From Arcticimaribacter sp002477625 (GTDB lineage: Bacteria; Bacteroidota; Bacteroidia; Flavobacteriales; Flavobacteriaceae), in assembly GCA_943846665.1 (NCBI GenBank), contig OX044358.1, forward strand, positions 1-64,000: DNA of 64,000 nucleotides, written 5' to 3'. The position numbers and the translations under genes were made by a program. Shown in pieces: positions 55,065 through 64,000 of the stretch. The notes below the pieces were generated by a model. It did not search any database. It saw only the letters and a program-made list of their open reading frames with translations, and was not told where the DNA came from. Position 1 is the stretch's first letter. Each line of letters starts with the position of its first letter.

Positions 55065-55802
55065 ATGATTAATTATATTAAATACGGTTTTCGTTGGACA
55101 ACACACCCCAAAACTAAAGACGGGATTCGTAAATCTAAAATTGAAATCGCTAAAAACCCTAAGCGGTTTGAAATTATTAACTTTCTTCTTGAGCAATTTA
55201 AACGGGAGACGACCTATCTAGAAATTGGAGTACGAAATCCCAACCATAATTTTAATAAAATTAATGCTGATTCAAAGCATAGCGTTGACCCTGGAGTTGA
55301 ATTTAAAAGCAACCCAGTAGATTTTCAACTTACCAGTGATGCATTCTTTGAAGCACTAAGTGCTGGTAAAATACTAACTTCCGACACCCGATTCGATGTG
55401 ATTTTTATCGATGGTTTGCATTTGGCAGCACAGGTAGATCTCGATATATCGAATGCATTCAAGTTTTTGAAACCAGATGGTTTTGTTGTTTTACACGACT
55501 GTAACCCGCCAACGGAGTGGCACGCTCGTGAAGATTATTATTTCAATATGACTCCAGCCAAAGGATATTGGAATGGAACTACTTGGAAAGCTTTTGTGAA
55601 GTGGAGATCTAATAGCGAAGTGCAATCTTGTTGTGTAGATACCGATTGGGGTATCGGTATTTTATCAAAAACTGCAGCAATTGGAGGGAGTATAGAAGGT
55701 TCAAATCCTTTTTTCGAGTACGATACATTTGCAAATGATAGAAAAAAATATTTAAATTTAATTGATTTTGATCAACTTAAAGAAAAGTTACTAAGCTCAT
55801 AA
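55065..55802 (+). CDS. Class I SAM-dependent methyltransferase-like protein
   Basis: About 245 aa. A Rossmann-type methyltransferase fold is suggested by TYLEIGVRNPNHNF (about 50), an acidic SAM-ribose position in HSVDPGVEF, and FDVIFIDGLHLAAQVDLDISNAFKFLKPDGFVVLHDCNPP (read in parts), a pattern found in flavobacterial glycan-related methyltransferases (MTases_24 type). Target unknown. Isolated single gene. Confidence 0.8.
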   Translation: MINYIKYGFRWTTHPKTKDGIRKSKIEIAKNPKRFEIINFLLEQFKRETTYLEIGVRNPNHNFNKINADSKHSVDPGVEFKSNPVDFQLTSDAFFEALSAGKILTSDTRFDVIFIDGLHLAAQVDLDISNAFKFLKPDGFVVLHDCNPPTEWHAREDYYFNMTPAKGYWNGTTWKAFVKWRSNSEVQSCCVDTDWGIGILSKTAAIGGSIEGSNPFFEYDTFANDRKKYLNLIDFDQLKEKLLSS

Positions 55803-55854
55803 GCTTTCATTTAGGGGTCTTAGGAAATACTGTATAACCCAAAAAACGTATTTC

Positions 55855-56424
55855 ATGAAATTCAAATTAAAGAACGCTTTTTTCTCTATTCTGATACTCT
55901 TAGCCATTCCTTTGGTTATCGCTTTATTCATTGACAATGAATATCGAGTTGAAAATGAAATTTTGATTCAACAGCCCAAGGCAGAAGTATTTACTTATGT
56001 CAAATCCCTACGGAATCAAGATAAATTCAGTAAGTGGGCTACTATTGATCCAAACATCAAAAAAACATATTCTGGAACAGACAGTACCGTTGGATTTGTT
56101 TCTGCATGGGAAAGTGATCATCCCGAAGTAGGGAAGGGAGAACAAGAAATTATTAAAATAAACGAGGGAGAACGAATCGATTTTGAATTTCGATTTTTTG
56201 AACCCTTTGAAGGCGTCTATACGGGCTATATGATCACAGAATCGATTTCTGAAAACCAAACAAAAGTCCGCTGGGGTTTTGATGGTCGTATGGATTATCC
56301 ATTCAATCTGATGTTGCTTACCTCTAATTTTCAAAACACCATGAAAAAGGACTTTGGCGAAGGCCTTCAAAACCTAAAAAACCAACTGGAGTCCGTTACT
56401 AATGAATACGAATACAATGAATAA
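55855..56424 (+). CDS. SRPBCC family protein with N-terminal membrane anchor
   Basis: 189 aa. One transmembrane helix (IPLVIALFI) then a Bet v 1/polyketide-cyclase-like START domain (VENEILIQQPKAEVFTYVKSL). Such domains bind hydrophobic ligands. Function unknown. It overlaps the next gene by 8-23 bases, depending on its start. Confidence 0.82.
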   Translation: MKFKLKNAFFSILILLAIPLVIALFIDNEYRVENEILIQQPKAEVFTYVKSLRNQDKFSKWATIDPNIKKTYSGTDSTVGFVSAWESDHPEVGKGEQEIIKINEGERIDFEFRFFEPFEGVYTGYMITESISENQTKVRWGFDGRMDYPFNLMLLTSNFQNTMKKDFGEGLQNLKNQLESVTNEYEYNE

Positions 56425-56959
56425 AGCATTGCAGACATTGATTGATAACATGCCGGAGAAGACCGGGAAATCTTTGGAAGAATGGAAGGTGCTTTTAAAA
56501 AAAAAGACGTTTGCAAAACACAGTGAAGCTGTCAATTTTTTAAAAAAGGATTACCGAGTTACCCATGGTTATGCCAACACCATCGTTCTTTTATCTAAAG
56601 ATGAAAAACGCTCCGATCAAGATTTGTTAACCAATCAATACCGAGGAAAAGAGTCTTTATTTCCCCTATACGAAGCGCTGTTAGAACGCTTGCTTTCTTT
56701 GGGAAATGATGTTGTAGTTGCTCCAAAAAAAGGCAGTGTTAGTTTTATTCGTAAACGACAATTTGCCTTTACTGTACCTGCTTCCAAAGCACGCATTGAT
56801 CTGGGTTTAAAACTCAAAGGAAAGCCCGTGACGGATCGCCTCGAAAATTCAGGCTCCTACGGATCTATGTGTACCCATAGGGTTCGTATTTCCTCGATTG
56901 AGGACATTGATAAAGAACTTATGGACTGGATATTGGAAGCCTATCAGGCTTCGATTTAA
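56417..56959 (+). CDS. DUF4287/DUF5655 domain protein
   Basis: 180 aa from MNKALQTLID; a second ATG five codons upstream is possible. N-terminal DUF4287 (EKTGKSLEEWKVLLKKK, YRVTHGYANTIVL) and C-terminal DUF5655 (DVVVAPKKGSVSFIRKRQFAF, THRVRISSIEDID). The DUF5655 part resembles a nucleic-acid-related domain, but no activity is known. The start overlaps the SRPBCC gene end. Confidence 0.88.
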   Translation: MNKALQTLIDNMPEKTGKSLEEWKVLLKKKTFAKHSEAVNFLKKDYRVTHGYANTIVLLSKDEKRSDQDLLTNQYRGKESLFPLYEALLERLLSLGNDVVVAPKKGSVSFIRKRQFAFTVPASKARIDLGLKLKGKPVTDRLENSGSYGSMCTHRVRISSIEDIDKELMDWILEAYQASI

Positions 56960-56976
56960 TTTTCTGTTAAAACATA

Positions 56977-57005
56977 TTGTACAATACATTCATATAGTAC
57001 TTTTG
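56977..57005 (+). promoter_or_regulatory. Promoter of the CarboxypepD_reg gene
   Basis: TTG at 56977-56979 and TACTTTTG (56998-57005, exact TAnnTTTG) are separated by 18 bases. The ATG follows 15 bases after the -7 box. Confidence 0.6.
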
Positions 57006-57020
57006 TAAAAAAACACCCCT

Positions 57021-58475
57021 ATGCGTTACGCTCCCTATTTTCTTTTTATGCTCTGTGTATTGAACCTACAAGCACAGTCCAAACAAATCCAAATTGTTGA
57101 CTCTTTAAGCCTAGAACCAATTCCCTTTGCTACGGTGCATTTTTCAAACAATAAGGGATTAATTACCGATGCAATTGGTTTTTTTGAGCTCTTGCCCGAA
57201 CAGCTTGAAGTAAATGATTCCTTATTTGTTTCCTCCCTCGGCTACGACCGACTTGCGGTAGGCTTAAAGCAATTGCAAGACAGTATTCTTTATGTGATGC
57301 CCAAGGCAATTGCGCTAGACAATGTGATTTTAACCAATAAAAGCTATACCTCAGAGAAAATCATTGACCTTGTTCAAGAACGACTGGAAAGGAATTACTC
57401 AACCGATTACAATAAAAAGCGCTTGTTTCTCAGGGAGTATTACACTCAAAACACAAAGAAGCTGGACATCAGCAAATACAAAACATCAATACCGGAATTG
57501 AATCGAAAGCTTTTGGATAGTTTTCTGGTCAATATGCCAAGAACGAATGAGTTCACGATTGAAACCTTGTGTAATTATGTGGGCGATTTTGAAGAAGAGA
57601 ATCAAAAAATAAACCTAATCAAGGCACGTCTAACCTACGACAAAGGCAATGACTTGATGCAATCTCTTAACGAGCGTATTGAAACCGTTTTACGCGAAAA
57701 TGTAAAAACGGACTCGTACTTTAAAATACGGTCGGGTATTTTTGGCGGAAAAATGGATGTTGATGGTTTAGAAAAAGAAGTTGACAGCACGGACTTAGTG
57801 GCGCTGAAAGAACTTGAAAAGAAGCGTGCTGAAAATAAATTAAAGTGGAAAGAAAATTTTGCAAAACAAAAAAAACAAAGAATCGCAGAACTATACTCGG
57901 AATTATTTTTCACTAAAAAGGCGGAGTTAAACTGCATTCAAAAACCGAGTCGTTATCTGTTTTCGGATCCCGAACTAACTTTTGAGGGCAGTAATTTGAC
58001 CTATGTCATTAAGTACAAACCCAAAGGAGGAGCCGATTTTGAAGGGACACTCTATATCAATGCTGAAGATTTTGCAGTAACTCGACTCGATTTTAGCAAT
58101 GTAAAATCCCTTTTTAAGTTGAAGCTCTTGGGCTTCTCATACAATGAAAACCTTAAATCTGGACGGATGATTTTTTCAAAAAACACCAATGATCAATACG
58201 CATTGTCCTACCTTCAAATGACGGAGGGATCGCTAATAGGGGTAGACCGCCCACTGAAATTTATTGAAAAAAATAAATTCGTTAAAGGAAGAAGAAAACA
58301 AAATGAAATCTCTTTTCGTTTGGATTTAGCCATGCGTTCAACAGATCAATATGAATTGCGGGTTTTTGATCATGAAGCGCTCACGGAAGAAGCTTTTCAG
58401 GCCATTGAAGAGAAAAATAATGTTTTGCCTGTATACCACAAAGAATTCACGACTAATTTTTGGGAAGAATTTTAG
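57021..58475 (+). CDS. CarboxypepD_reg-like domain protein, secreted or outer-membrane
   Basis: 484 aa. Signal peptide (ends NLQAQS), then a carboxypeptidase regulatory-like beta domain (IQIVDSLSLEPIPFATVHFS, about 22-105) and a long mixed domain ending EFTTNFWEEF. The rest resembles the barrel-less family often annotated as CarboxypepD_reg proteins in Flavobacteriia. No TonB box or plug. Role unknown. Confidence 0.75.
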   Translation: MRYAPYFLFMLCVLNLQAQSKQIQIVDSLSLEPIPFATVHFSNNKGLITDAIGFFELLPEQLEVNDSLFVSSLGYDRLAVGLKQLQDSILYVMPKAIALDNVILTNKSYTSEKIIDLVQERLERNYSTDYNKKRLFLREYYTQNTKKLDISKYKTSIPELNRKLLDSFLVNMPRTNEFTIETLCNYVGDFEEENQKINLIKARLTYDKGNDLMQSLNERIETVLRENVKTDSYFKIRSGIFGGKMDVDGLEKEVDSTDLVALKELEKKRAENKLKWKENFAKQKKQRIAELYSELFFTKKAELNCIQKPSRYLFSDPELTFEGSNLTYVIKYKPKGGADFEGTLYINAEDFAVTRLDFSNVKSLFKLKLLGFSYNENLKSGRMIFSKNTNDQYALSYLQMTEGSLIGVDRPLKFIEKNKFVKGRRKQNEISFRLDLAMRSTDQYELRVFDHEALTEEAFQAIEEKNNVLPVYHKEFTTNFWEEF

Positions 58476-58582
58476 AACTCTCAACCATTGTTCATTGCAT
58501 CCTTAATAAGTTTTTTTGAAAAGTGCTTTTTGGGTATATAATAACAAGTCAAATGTGTATTTTTATGCCTTAATTTTATACT

Positions 58583-59857
58583 ATGCAAAGAGACACTACT
58601 ATTTTTGATTTGATTAAAGAAGAAGAAGCGCGTCAGCTGAATGGAATTGAGCTAATTGCTTCAGAAAATTTCACTAGTCCGGCCGTTATGGACGCTACTG
58701 GATCCATTTTGACTAATAAATACGCAGAGGGATACCCCGGAAAGCGTTACTATGGTGGCTGCGAAGTTGTAGATAAAATTGAACAACTGGCCATCGATCG
58801 TGCTAAAGAACTCTTTGGCGCTGCTTATGCCAACGTCCAGCCTCACTCAGGTTCTCAGGCCAATACCGCAGTTTTTCACGCCTTTATTAAACCCGGAGAT
58901 AAAATTCTCGGATTTGATCTTTCGCATGGAGGACATTTAACCCACGGGTCGCCCGTTAACTTTTCCGGACGTTTATACGAAGCCCACTTTTATGGGGTGC
59001 AAGAAGAAACCGGTCGTTTGGACTATGCCAACATTCGCGCCATAGCCAAAGAAGTACAACCCAAAATGATCATCGCTGGGGCTTCTGCCTACTCAAGAGA
59101 CATTGACTTTGCTGAATTCCGTTCTATTGCGGATGAAGTAGGGGCCTTCTTGCTCGCCGACATCTCACACCCTTCGGGAATGATTGCTACGGGTATCTTA
59201 AGCGATCCAATGCCCCATTGCCACGTAGTTACTACAACAACACATAAAACTTTGCGTGGGCCACGTGGAGGTCTTATTTTAATGGGTCAAGATTTTGATA
59301 ACCCTTTTGGAATTACCCTTAAAAACGGAACAGTTCGTAAAATGTCTCATCTATTAGACATGGCTGTTTTCCCAGGAAACCAAGGGGGACCTTTAGAGCA
59401 CGTTATCGCGGCTAAAGCCATCGCCTTTGGAGAATGTTTACAGCCTTCGTTTAAAGACTATATGCAGCGTGTGAAGAAGAATGCAGCGGCTATGGCAGCA
59501 GCATTTGTTTCTCGCGGTTACAAGCTGATTTCTGAAGGTACAGACAATCACATGATGTTGATTGATTTGAGAAATAAAAACATCACGGGAAAAGACGCCG
59601 AATTAGCACTCGTAAAAGCAGAAATAACCACCAACAAGAATATGGTGCCTTTCGATGATAAATCGCCCTTTGTGACTTCTGGGATTCGTGTAGGAACTGC
59701 AGCCATTACCACCCGAGGCTTGCAAGAAGCCGATATGGAAACGATTGTTGATCTTATAGGCCGTGTACTCCAAGCTCCTGAAGACGAAGCTGGATTACAT
59801 GCGATTGGAAAAGAAGTAAACCAATTGATGGCTGGACACGATTTGTTCAATTATTAG
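58583..59857 (+). CDS. glyA: Serine hydroxymethyltransferase
   Basis: 424 aa, full length. It interconverts serine/THF and glycine/methylene-THF. PLP Lys in VVTTTTHKTLRGPRGG (about 218-233), ELIASENFTSPAV at the N-terminus, and LDMAVFPGNQGGPLEH. It has its own terminator downstream. With serA/serC elsewhere in the window it links serine synthesis to folate, but it is a separate transcript. Confidence 0.97.
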   Translation: MQRDTTIFDLIKEEEARQLNGIELIASENFTSPAVMDATGSILTNKYAEGYPGKRYYGGCEVVDKIEQLAIDRAKELFGAAYANVQPHSGSQANTAVFHAFIKPGDKILGFDLSHGGHLTHGSPVNFSGRLYEAHFYGVQEETGRLDYANIRAIAKEVQPKMIIAGASAYSRDIDFAEFRSIADEVGAFLLADISHPSGMIATGILSDPMPHCHVVTTTTHKTLRGPRGGLILMGQDFDNPFGITLKNGTVRKMSHLLDMAVFPGNQGGPLEHVIAAKAIAFGECLQPSFKDYMQRVKKNAAAMAAAFVSRGYKLISEGTDNHMMLIDLRNKNITGKDAELALVKAEITTNKNMVPFDDKSPFVTSGIRVGTAAITTRGLQEADMETIVDLIGRVLQAPEDEAGLHAIGKEVNQLMAGHDLFNY

Positions 59858-59881
59858 GAATTTAGTTAACCACTAAAAACC

Positions 59882-59912
59882 CCCTTTATTCAGCAGAATA
59901 AAGGGTTTTTTG
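59882..59912 (+). terminator. Rho-independent terminator of glyA
   Basis: CCCTTTATTC and GAATAAAGGG form a 10-bp stem with an AGCA loop, followed by TTTTTTG. Confidence 0.93.
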
Positions 59913-60167
59913 TTTGTACGGTAAATTGTATGGGTAGTTGCCTGGTTTAACGATTAACTTAGCAAGTACACACCAAGTTGGAAATCCGAAGGATTTTTGA
60001 AAGTAGGTTATAATCTGGCAATAAATTATACATTGCTAGCACAAGTTTTTATAGTAAAAACACTTTTCAATTACCTAAATAATCTTTTACTCTGACGGAA
60101 TTATCATTTCTTCAAATTTCACAAACTAATTGACAGTAATTCGCAGTATAATTAGAAACAAATTTAT
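59913..60167. other. AT-rich intergenic region at the left edge of an acquired-looking gene pair
   Basis: 255 bases of low-complexity AT-rich DNA. It contains TTGCTAGCACAAG (60033-60045), whose reverse complement matches TTTGTGCTAACAG (62620-62632) at 10 of 13 positions on the other side of the next two genes. No gene was seen. Confidence 0.4.
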
Positions 60168-61409
60168 ATGATGAAGTCAGAAAAAAATATAAGAATAGGA
60201 ATACTCATTGGATTAGCATTTGGCATTGTAATAGGATTGTCTTTAAATAATTTGCCTCTTTGGATTTGTGTGGGGATAGCTTTAGGAGCAATTGTTGGAG
60301 TTACTTTTAAACTTAAAAAATATCCTAAAGTTAAATGGACATTAATTTCGGTTGTAAGTTTATTAGTACTCCTTATTTCTTTTGGAGCTTGGTTTATCAA
60401 TCTTTTACCTTTAGAGGAGATAAAAAAAGATTTAACAACTAGTAAAGTTGAAGACATTTCTTATGTCTCTGAAAACAGAATTCCAAAGCGTGGTAAAATT
60501 TTAACTGTTGTTACAAGTAAAGCAGCCATGGGGAGTAGTGGTAAAAGTACTGGTTATGAATTAACAGAATTATCACGTGCCTATTATGTGTTTGAAGCAA
60601 ATGGGTTTGAAGTAGATGTTGCAAGCCCTTTAGGTGGAAAGCCACCGGTTGTTCTCGATGATGACGACATGGGAATTTTTGATTACGCATTTTTAAACGA
60701 TTCTATTGCACAAATTAAAACGAGCCATACCATTGCTATGGATGATGTTAATGCAGAAGAGTATCAAGCTATTTTTTTTGTTGGAGGAAAAGGCGCTATG
60801 TTTGATTTCCCTGAAAACAAAGCCATTCAAGAAATCGTTAAAAAATATTATCAATCAGGAAAAGTCGTAGGGGCCGTTTGTCATGGACCTGCTGCTTTGG
60901 TAAATGTTACTCTCGACAACGGAATCCATCTATTAAAAAACAAAACTGTAAGTAGTTTTACAAATGAAGAAGAGTTGTTTTTAATTCCTAATGCGAAAAC
61001 AATTTTTCCTTTTCTTTTGCAGGATAAACTTGCTTCTCAGGGAGCTCAATTTAACAAAGGAGCCATGTATTTAGAAACCATAAGTCACGATAAGAATTTA
61101 GTAACTGGACAAAACCCGTGGTCCACATGGAAATTAGCTGAGACCATAATACAACAATTAGGGTATACACCTAAATATAGAGAAATAACTGGAGAAGAAA
61201 ATGCAGGAAAAGTCTTATTAGTTTATGAAAAAGAAGGTATAGCTAAGGCAAAAGAATTAATTGATAAATTATTGGTTCAAGAGAAAAAACCGGTTGATAG
61301 ATTATTATTAGCTTCACATAGTGTAATTACAGGTATGCAGGGAAAAATTGGACGCTCTTTTAGCTTGCTAGGTTTAGTATCTCATGCGAAAAAGAAATCT
61401 AAAAACTAA
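60168..61409 (+). CDS. Membrane-anchored DJ-1/PfpI family protein
   Basis: 413 aa. Three N-terminal hydrophobic helices (about 8-24, 30-48, 60-80), then a DJ-1/PfpI (class I glutamine amidotransferase-like) domain from about 105. The nucleophile elbow is VVGAVCHGPAALVN (Cys about 240), as in type 1 glutamine amidotransferase-like HchA relatives. Likely a stress-related hydrolase or glyoxalase-like protein at the membrane. Codon use is markedly more AT-rich than the neighbouring glyA and thioesterase genes. Followed by a membrane AraC regulator 100 bases downstream. Confidence 0.85.
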   Translation: MMKSEKNIRIGILIGLAFGIVIGLSLNNLPLWICVGIALGAIVGVTFKLKKYPKVKWTLISVVSLLVLLISFGAWFINLLPLEEIKKDLTTSKVEDISYVSENRIPKRGKILTVVTSKAAMGSSGKSTGYELTELSRAYYVFEANGFEVDVASPLGGKPPVVLDDDDMGIFDYAFLNDSIAQIKTSHTIAMDDVNAEEYQAIFFVGGKGAMFDFPENKAIQEIVKKYYQSGKVVGAVCHGPAALVNVTLDNGIHLLKNKTVSSFTNEEELFLIPNAKTIFPFLLQDKLASQGAQFNKGAMYLETISHDKNLVTGQNPWSTWKLAETIIQQLGYTPKYREITGEENAGKVLLVYEKEGIAKAKELIDKLLVQEKKPVDRLLLASHSVITGMQGKIGRSFSLLGLVSHAKKKSKN

Positions 61410-61509
61410 ATTAGAGACAATCTATTTAGTTTTTTTGCGAGTATGAACCCTTTGTGATTTGTACTTTCTTGTATTTTAAAATATTCTTAAATTTGAGAAA
61501 AATAATCTA

Positions 61510-62556
61510 TTGAATTTTTTAGATATACTTCTTATTATAGTTAGTAGCGCAGGTCTTTTACATGGTGTGTTATTTGCATTCTTTTTATTTTTTTTTAAAA
61601 AGAAAAAGACATTAACCAATCTTTTGTTAGGTCTGATTTTAATTTTTATGGCTTTTAGAATAGGGAAATCTGTAATGATGAATTTTGGAGATAATCTAGA
61701 ACCTACCTTTATTTTTGCAGGGCTAGCACTCTTATTATTAATTGGGCCCTTCCTTAGATGGTATATATTAGGAATGACTCGACCAAATTTTAAATTACCA
61801 AAAAATTATCTAGCAGAAATAATTCCTTTTAGTTTAGTATTTTTAATGAGTCTTTTTATCAACAAAGAATTATTTGAGAATAATAAAGTAGTACTCCTAA
61901 TATTAGGAAGCGTTCTTCTTTTAATTTACTTTCATTTTGCTTTTTATATTTTTATCTCTTGGAGAACTTTAAAGAATGTAAAGAAAAACTATACAAAGGA
62001 AACACAGTCAAAATCACAAAAATCAATATTTGAATGGTTGTATTTTCTTGTTATAGGCTTTGTAATTATCTGGGTTTCATATTTTTTAAACATTTTAGAT
62101 GATGAAGTTCCTTATGTTATTGGCCCAATTGTATATTCATTAGCAGTATATTTTTTAAGTTACAAGGCATTTCAACTAAAAGCTACAGAAATTGATGGAG
62201 AAGTTTTTAAGGAAAATGATAATACTGTTTTATTTGATGAAATCTCTAAATTAATTGTTGACAAAAAATTATATCTAGAATCTGATTTTTCACTTTCAAA
62301 ACTGGGTAAATTAATTGGACAAAGTACCCAAAAAACATCTTCGGTTATTAATCAATATGCTAAACAAAACTTTAATGATTTTATCAATTATTATCGAATT
62401 CAAGATGCAAAAACACTGCTTGTTAATACCGAGAGTGAGAAATTCACAATTTCTTCAATAGCGTTTGATTCTGGTTTTAATAGTCTGTCTTCTTTTAATA
62501 GTGCTTTCAAAAAGTTTGAAGGTATAACACCTTCTATGTATAGAAAATCAACCTAA
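61510..62556 (+). CDS. Membrane-bound AraC-family transcriptional regulator
   Basis: 348 aa with a TTG start (61510); no ATG is suitably placed. Seven hydrophobic helices (about 1-215) precede a C-terminal AraC HTH domain with FNDFINYYRIQDAKTLL and ISSIAFDSGFNSLSSFNSAFKKFEGITPSMYR. This architecture is common in Bacteroidota, where the membrane part may sense an envelope ligand. It is probably the regulator of the preceding DJ-1/PfpI gene. AT-rich, like that gene. Confidence 0.9.
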   Translation: MNFLDILLIIVSSAGLLHGVLFAFFLFFFKKKKTLTNLLLGLILIFMAFRIGKSVMMNFGDNLEPTFIFAGLALLLLIGPFLRWYILGMTRPNFKLPKNYLAEIIPFSLVFLMSLFINKELFENNKVVLLILGSVLLLIYFHFAFYIFISWRTLKNVKKNYTKETQSKSQKSIFEWLYFLVIGFVIIWVSYFLNILDDEVPYVIGPIVYSLAVYFLSYKAFQLKATEIDGEVFKENDNTVLFDEISKLIVDKKLYLESDFSLSKLGKLIGQSTQKTSSVINQYAKQNFNDFINYYRIQDAKTLLVNTESEKFTISSIAFDSGFNSLSSFNSAFKKFEGITPSMYRKST

Positions 62557-62682
62557 TAGTTGAATTGCAGTTTCTAAATTTAAATTCACTACAATTTGAT
62601 AATGGTATAATAGGCAAAATTTGTGCTAACAGTTTTGTGTTTTAAGTAAACATGTGTTCTACAGCGTTCTGCGCTAGTCTGT

Positions 62683-63072
62683 TTAGGCAAACAAACGATG
62701 GATCGTTTCTGGTATCCGCAGCAGCTTTTGTGTAGTTGGATCGAGATAGCACCACTGGGTGCTGCATTGGGCCACGAGGGTAGAGGAGTCACCTAGGTAG
62801 AATCGGACCTTGCGTTCGCTCATAAAGCCTTTGGTGATTTCTACCTGAGTGAGGACGCGGAGACTATCGCCCAGTTTGGCTTGGCGCTTGTATTCGATGT
62901 GGTGGGAGCGAACGACCCAAAGGCCAAAGGCTTCTGTTTTTCCTGCAATCAAGGATTGCCAATGTGCCCCAGCGATGTCCTGCACCCATTGGAGGTATTG
63001 GACATTGTTGACATGCTGTAGTTCGTCTAAGTGAGCTGCGGTAACCCGAATGTTTTGTTCAAAGGGTTCCAT
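62683..63072 (-). CDS. 4HBT family acyl-CoA thioesterase
   Basis: 129 aa. Hot-dog fold with the active-site pattern LDELQHVNNVQYLQWVQDIA (Asp about 16 replacing the usual Y.DTD.M position) and HHIEYKRQAKLGD. It hydrolyses an acyl-CoA of unknown chain length. Its ATG directly abuts the stop of the cyclotransferase gene. Confidence 0.9.
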   Translation of the reverse strand: MEPFEQNIRVTAAHLDELQHVNNVQYLQWVQDIAGAHWQSLIAGKTEAFGLWVVRSHHIEYKRQAKLGDSLRVLTQVEITKGFMSERKVRFYLGDSSTLVAQCSTQWCYLDPTTQKLLRIPETIHRLFA

Positions 63073-64000
63073 TTATTTTTTTTGTAGGGTTACTTCAAAC
63101 AGCTTGCTCCAGTTTTTCCCGGTAATAAAAAAGGTTTTTCGTTCGGGATGATAGGCAATACCGTTGAGTACGTCTAGGCCTTGTATTTGTTCTACTTTAT
63201 TCCGCAGCCCCGCAAAATCGATGATCCCATCGACGGCACCGTTCTTGGGGTTGATGATGACAACCACATCTTTTTGCCCCTGATAGGTATTGGCATAAAG
63301 TGTACCCTTCACCCATTCGAGTTCATTGATTTTGGTCAAAATAGTTTTGTGGGTAGTTACTTCTATATAGGAGGTCTCTTTTTGTGTTGCCGCCTCCAAG
63401 GTCCATATTTTCGACGTTCCATCCGACTTATACAACACAGTTCCATCGTTACACAAGCCCCAACCTTCTTTGCTTTGGTCGTAAGTAAAGCTGCGTTCCA
63501 TCGCCATGCTTTCTAAGTCGTAGATAAAGCCGGTGTTTTCTTGCCAGGTTAGTTGTATGATTTTCCCATTGATGAGCGTTAGCCCCTCTCCGAAATAGGT
63601 AGCATCCAAATCAATTTGTTTTTCAATTGCCCCTGTTTTGTAGTTTACCCTTCTCAGACTCGACTTGCCTTTGAGGCCGGTACTCTCATACAAATGCTCT
63701 CCGTCAAACTCTAACCCTTGGGTATAGGCTTGTTTGTCGTGTGGAAATTCATTCACTAGGGTGTAGGTATAGAGGCTTGGTGCTGTTTTGTTTAATAAAC
63801 GCAGATGGGATGTTGCTCGGATTTCTTTTCCTTCAATAAAAACGGCAGCTTCCGTAGGAATATCGCCAAGCAAAGCATCTTCAGGAATAATATAAGGAAC
63901 TGCAATTCGTTCTCCTCTCAAAAAAAACTGAATGGAATCGTAAGCCGTATTTTTTCTGTTTTGAATGGTCAAGTTTAGGGTATCTCCTGTTACAAAAGTC
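63073..64000 (-). CDS. Glutaminyl-peptide cyclotransferase (plant/bacterial type), 5' end outside the window
   Basis: At least 309 aa visible. Five-bladed beta-propeller of the glutamine cyclotransferase family: YTQGLEFDGEHLYESTGLKGKSSLR, EGLTLINGKIIQLTWQENTGF, EGWGLCNDGTVLYKSDGTSKIW, and INELEWVKGTLYANTY (all read in parts). The reading frame continues to 64000 with no stop, so the N-terminus, probably including a signal or lipoprotein peptide, is missing. It converts N-terminal Gln to pyroglutamate in secreted proteins. Confidence 0.9.
   Translation of the reverse strand, partial: TFVTGDTLNLTIQNRKNTAYDSIQFFLRGERIAVPYIIPEDALLGDIPTEAAVFIEGKEIRATSHLRLLNKTAPSLYTYTLVNEFPHDKQAYTQGLEFDGEHLYESTGLKGKSSLRRVNYKTGAIEKQIDLDATYFGEGLTLINGKIIQLTWQENTGFIYDLESMAMERSFTYDQSKEGWGLCNDGTVLYKSDGTSKIWTLEAATQKETSYIEVTTHKTILTKINELEWVKGTLYANTYQGQKDVVVIINPKNGAVDGIIDFAGLRNKVEQIQGLDVLNGIAYHPERKTFFITGKNWSKLFEVTLQKK

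Noticed and set aside
55695..55715. tRNA T-arm-like GGTTCAAATCC
   Set aside because: Lies inside the methyltransferase reading frame with no acceptor or anticodon stem around it.

Overview
The window is a stretch of chromosome from a member of the Bacteroidota, most likely family Flavobacteriaceae. The evidence is a type IX secretion (T9SS) cargo with a CHU_C-type C-terminal domain next to a PorP/SprF-like gene, TonB receptors with CarboxypepD_reg N-domains, TAnnTTTG (-7) promoters with TTG/TTTG about 18-21 bases upstream, no Shine-Dalgarno sequences, and AT-rich compact coding. No rRNA, tRNA or CRISPR array was seen.

Layout. (1) 0.2-11.0 kb: a cell-surface cluster of a 2.5-kaa secreted adhesin-like protein, a PorP/SprF-like outer-membrane protein and an OmpA-type anchor. 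The adhesin's signal peptide begins at an ATT codon, just downstream of a 28-bp perfect palindrome. (2) 11.0-14.5 kb: a scar region with a decayed TonB receptor pseudogene, a truncated foreign gene, an unknown ORF and a tyrosine recombinase abutting the 3' end of mnmE. The mnmE end closely resembles the attB used by SGI1-type islands, and mnmE itself carries a one-base frameshift. (3) 15.9-22.7 kb: DUF4870, GNAT and outer-membrane proteins, then an operon DUF4834-YfhO-flippase for envelope polysaccharide or glycan work. (4) 22.8-31 kb: DNA repair and stress genes (uvrA, VF530, an ECF sigma factor with a 46-aa partner ORF, endonuclease III, bcp, an MBL hydrolase). (5) 31-39.6 kb: an operon lolD-like/DUF2400-like/dihydroorotase-like/esterase, msrA-folE, and serC-serA with an acyl-CoA reductase and a divergent ferredoxin. 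(6) 39.7-47.2 kb: a full-length TonB receptor, ychF, DUF1330, an M28 peptidase and a PIF1-like helicase. (7) 47.2-52.9 kb: a tight six-gene minus-strand operon (Gfo/Idh/MocA, 3-hydroxyacyl-CoA dehydrogenase, yggS, exonuclease-GIY-YIG fusion, K+ channel, miaA). (8) 53-60 kb: pcm, a dienelactone hydrolase broken by an in-frame TGA, smpB, a methyltransferase, SRPBCC, DUF4287/DUF5655, a CarboxypepD_reg protein and glyA. (9) 60-62.6 kb: an AT-rich, probably acquired pair (membrane DJ-1/PfpI protein and membrane AraC regulator). (10) The right edge: a 4HBT thioesterase and a glutamine cyclotransferase cut by the window end.

Most genes are housekeeping. The parts that deserve attention are the adhesin start region, the SPOR-like domain inserted inside an OmpA domain, the integrase/mnmE junction and the several otherwise intact genes with single lesions. 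I did not find a clearly new multi-gene system. Domain calls are from recognised motifs and memory of families, not from database searches.
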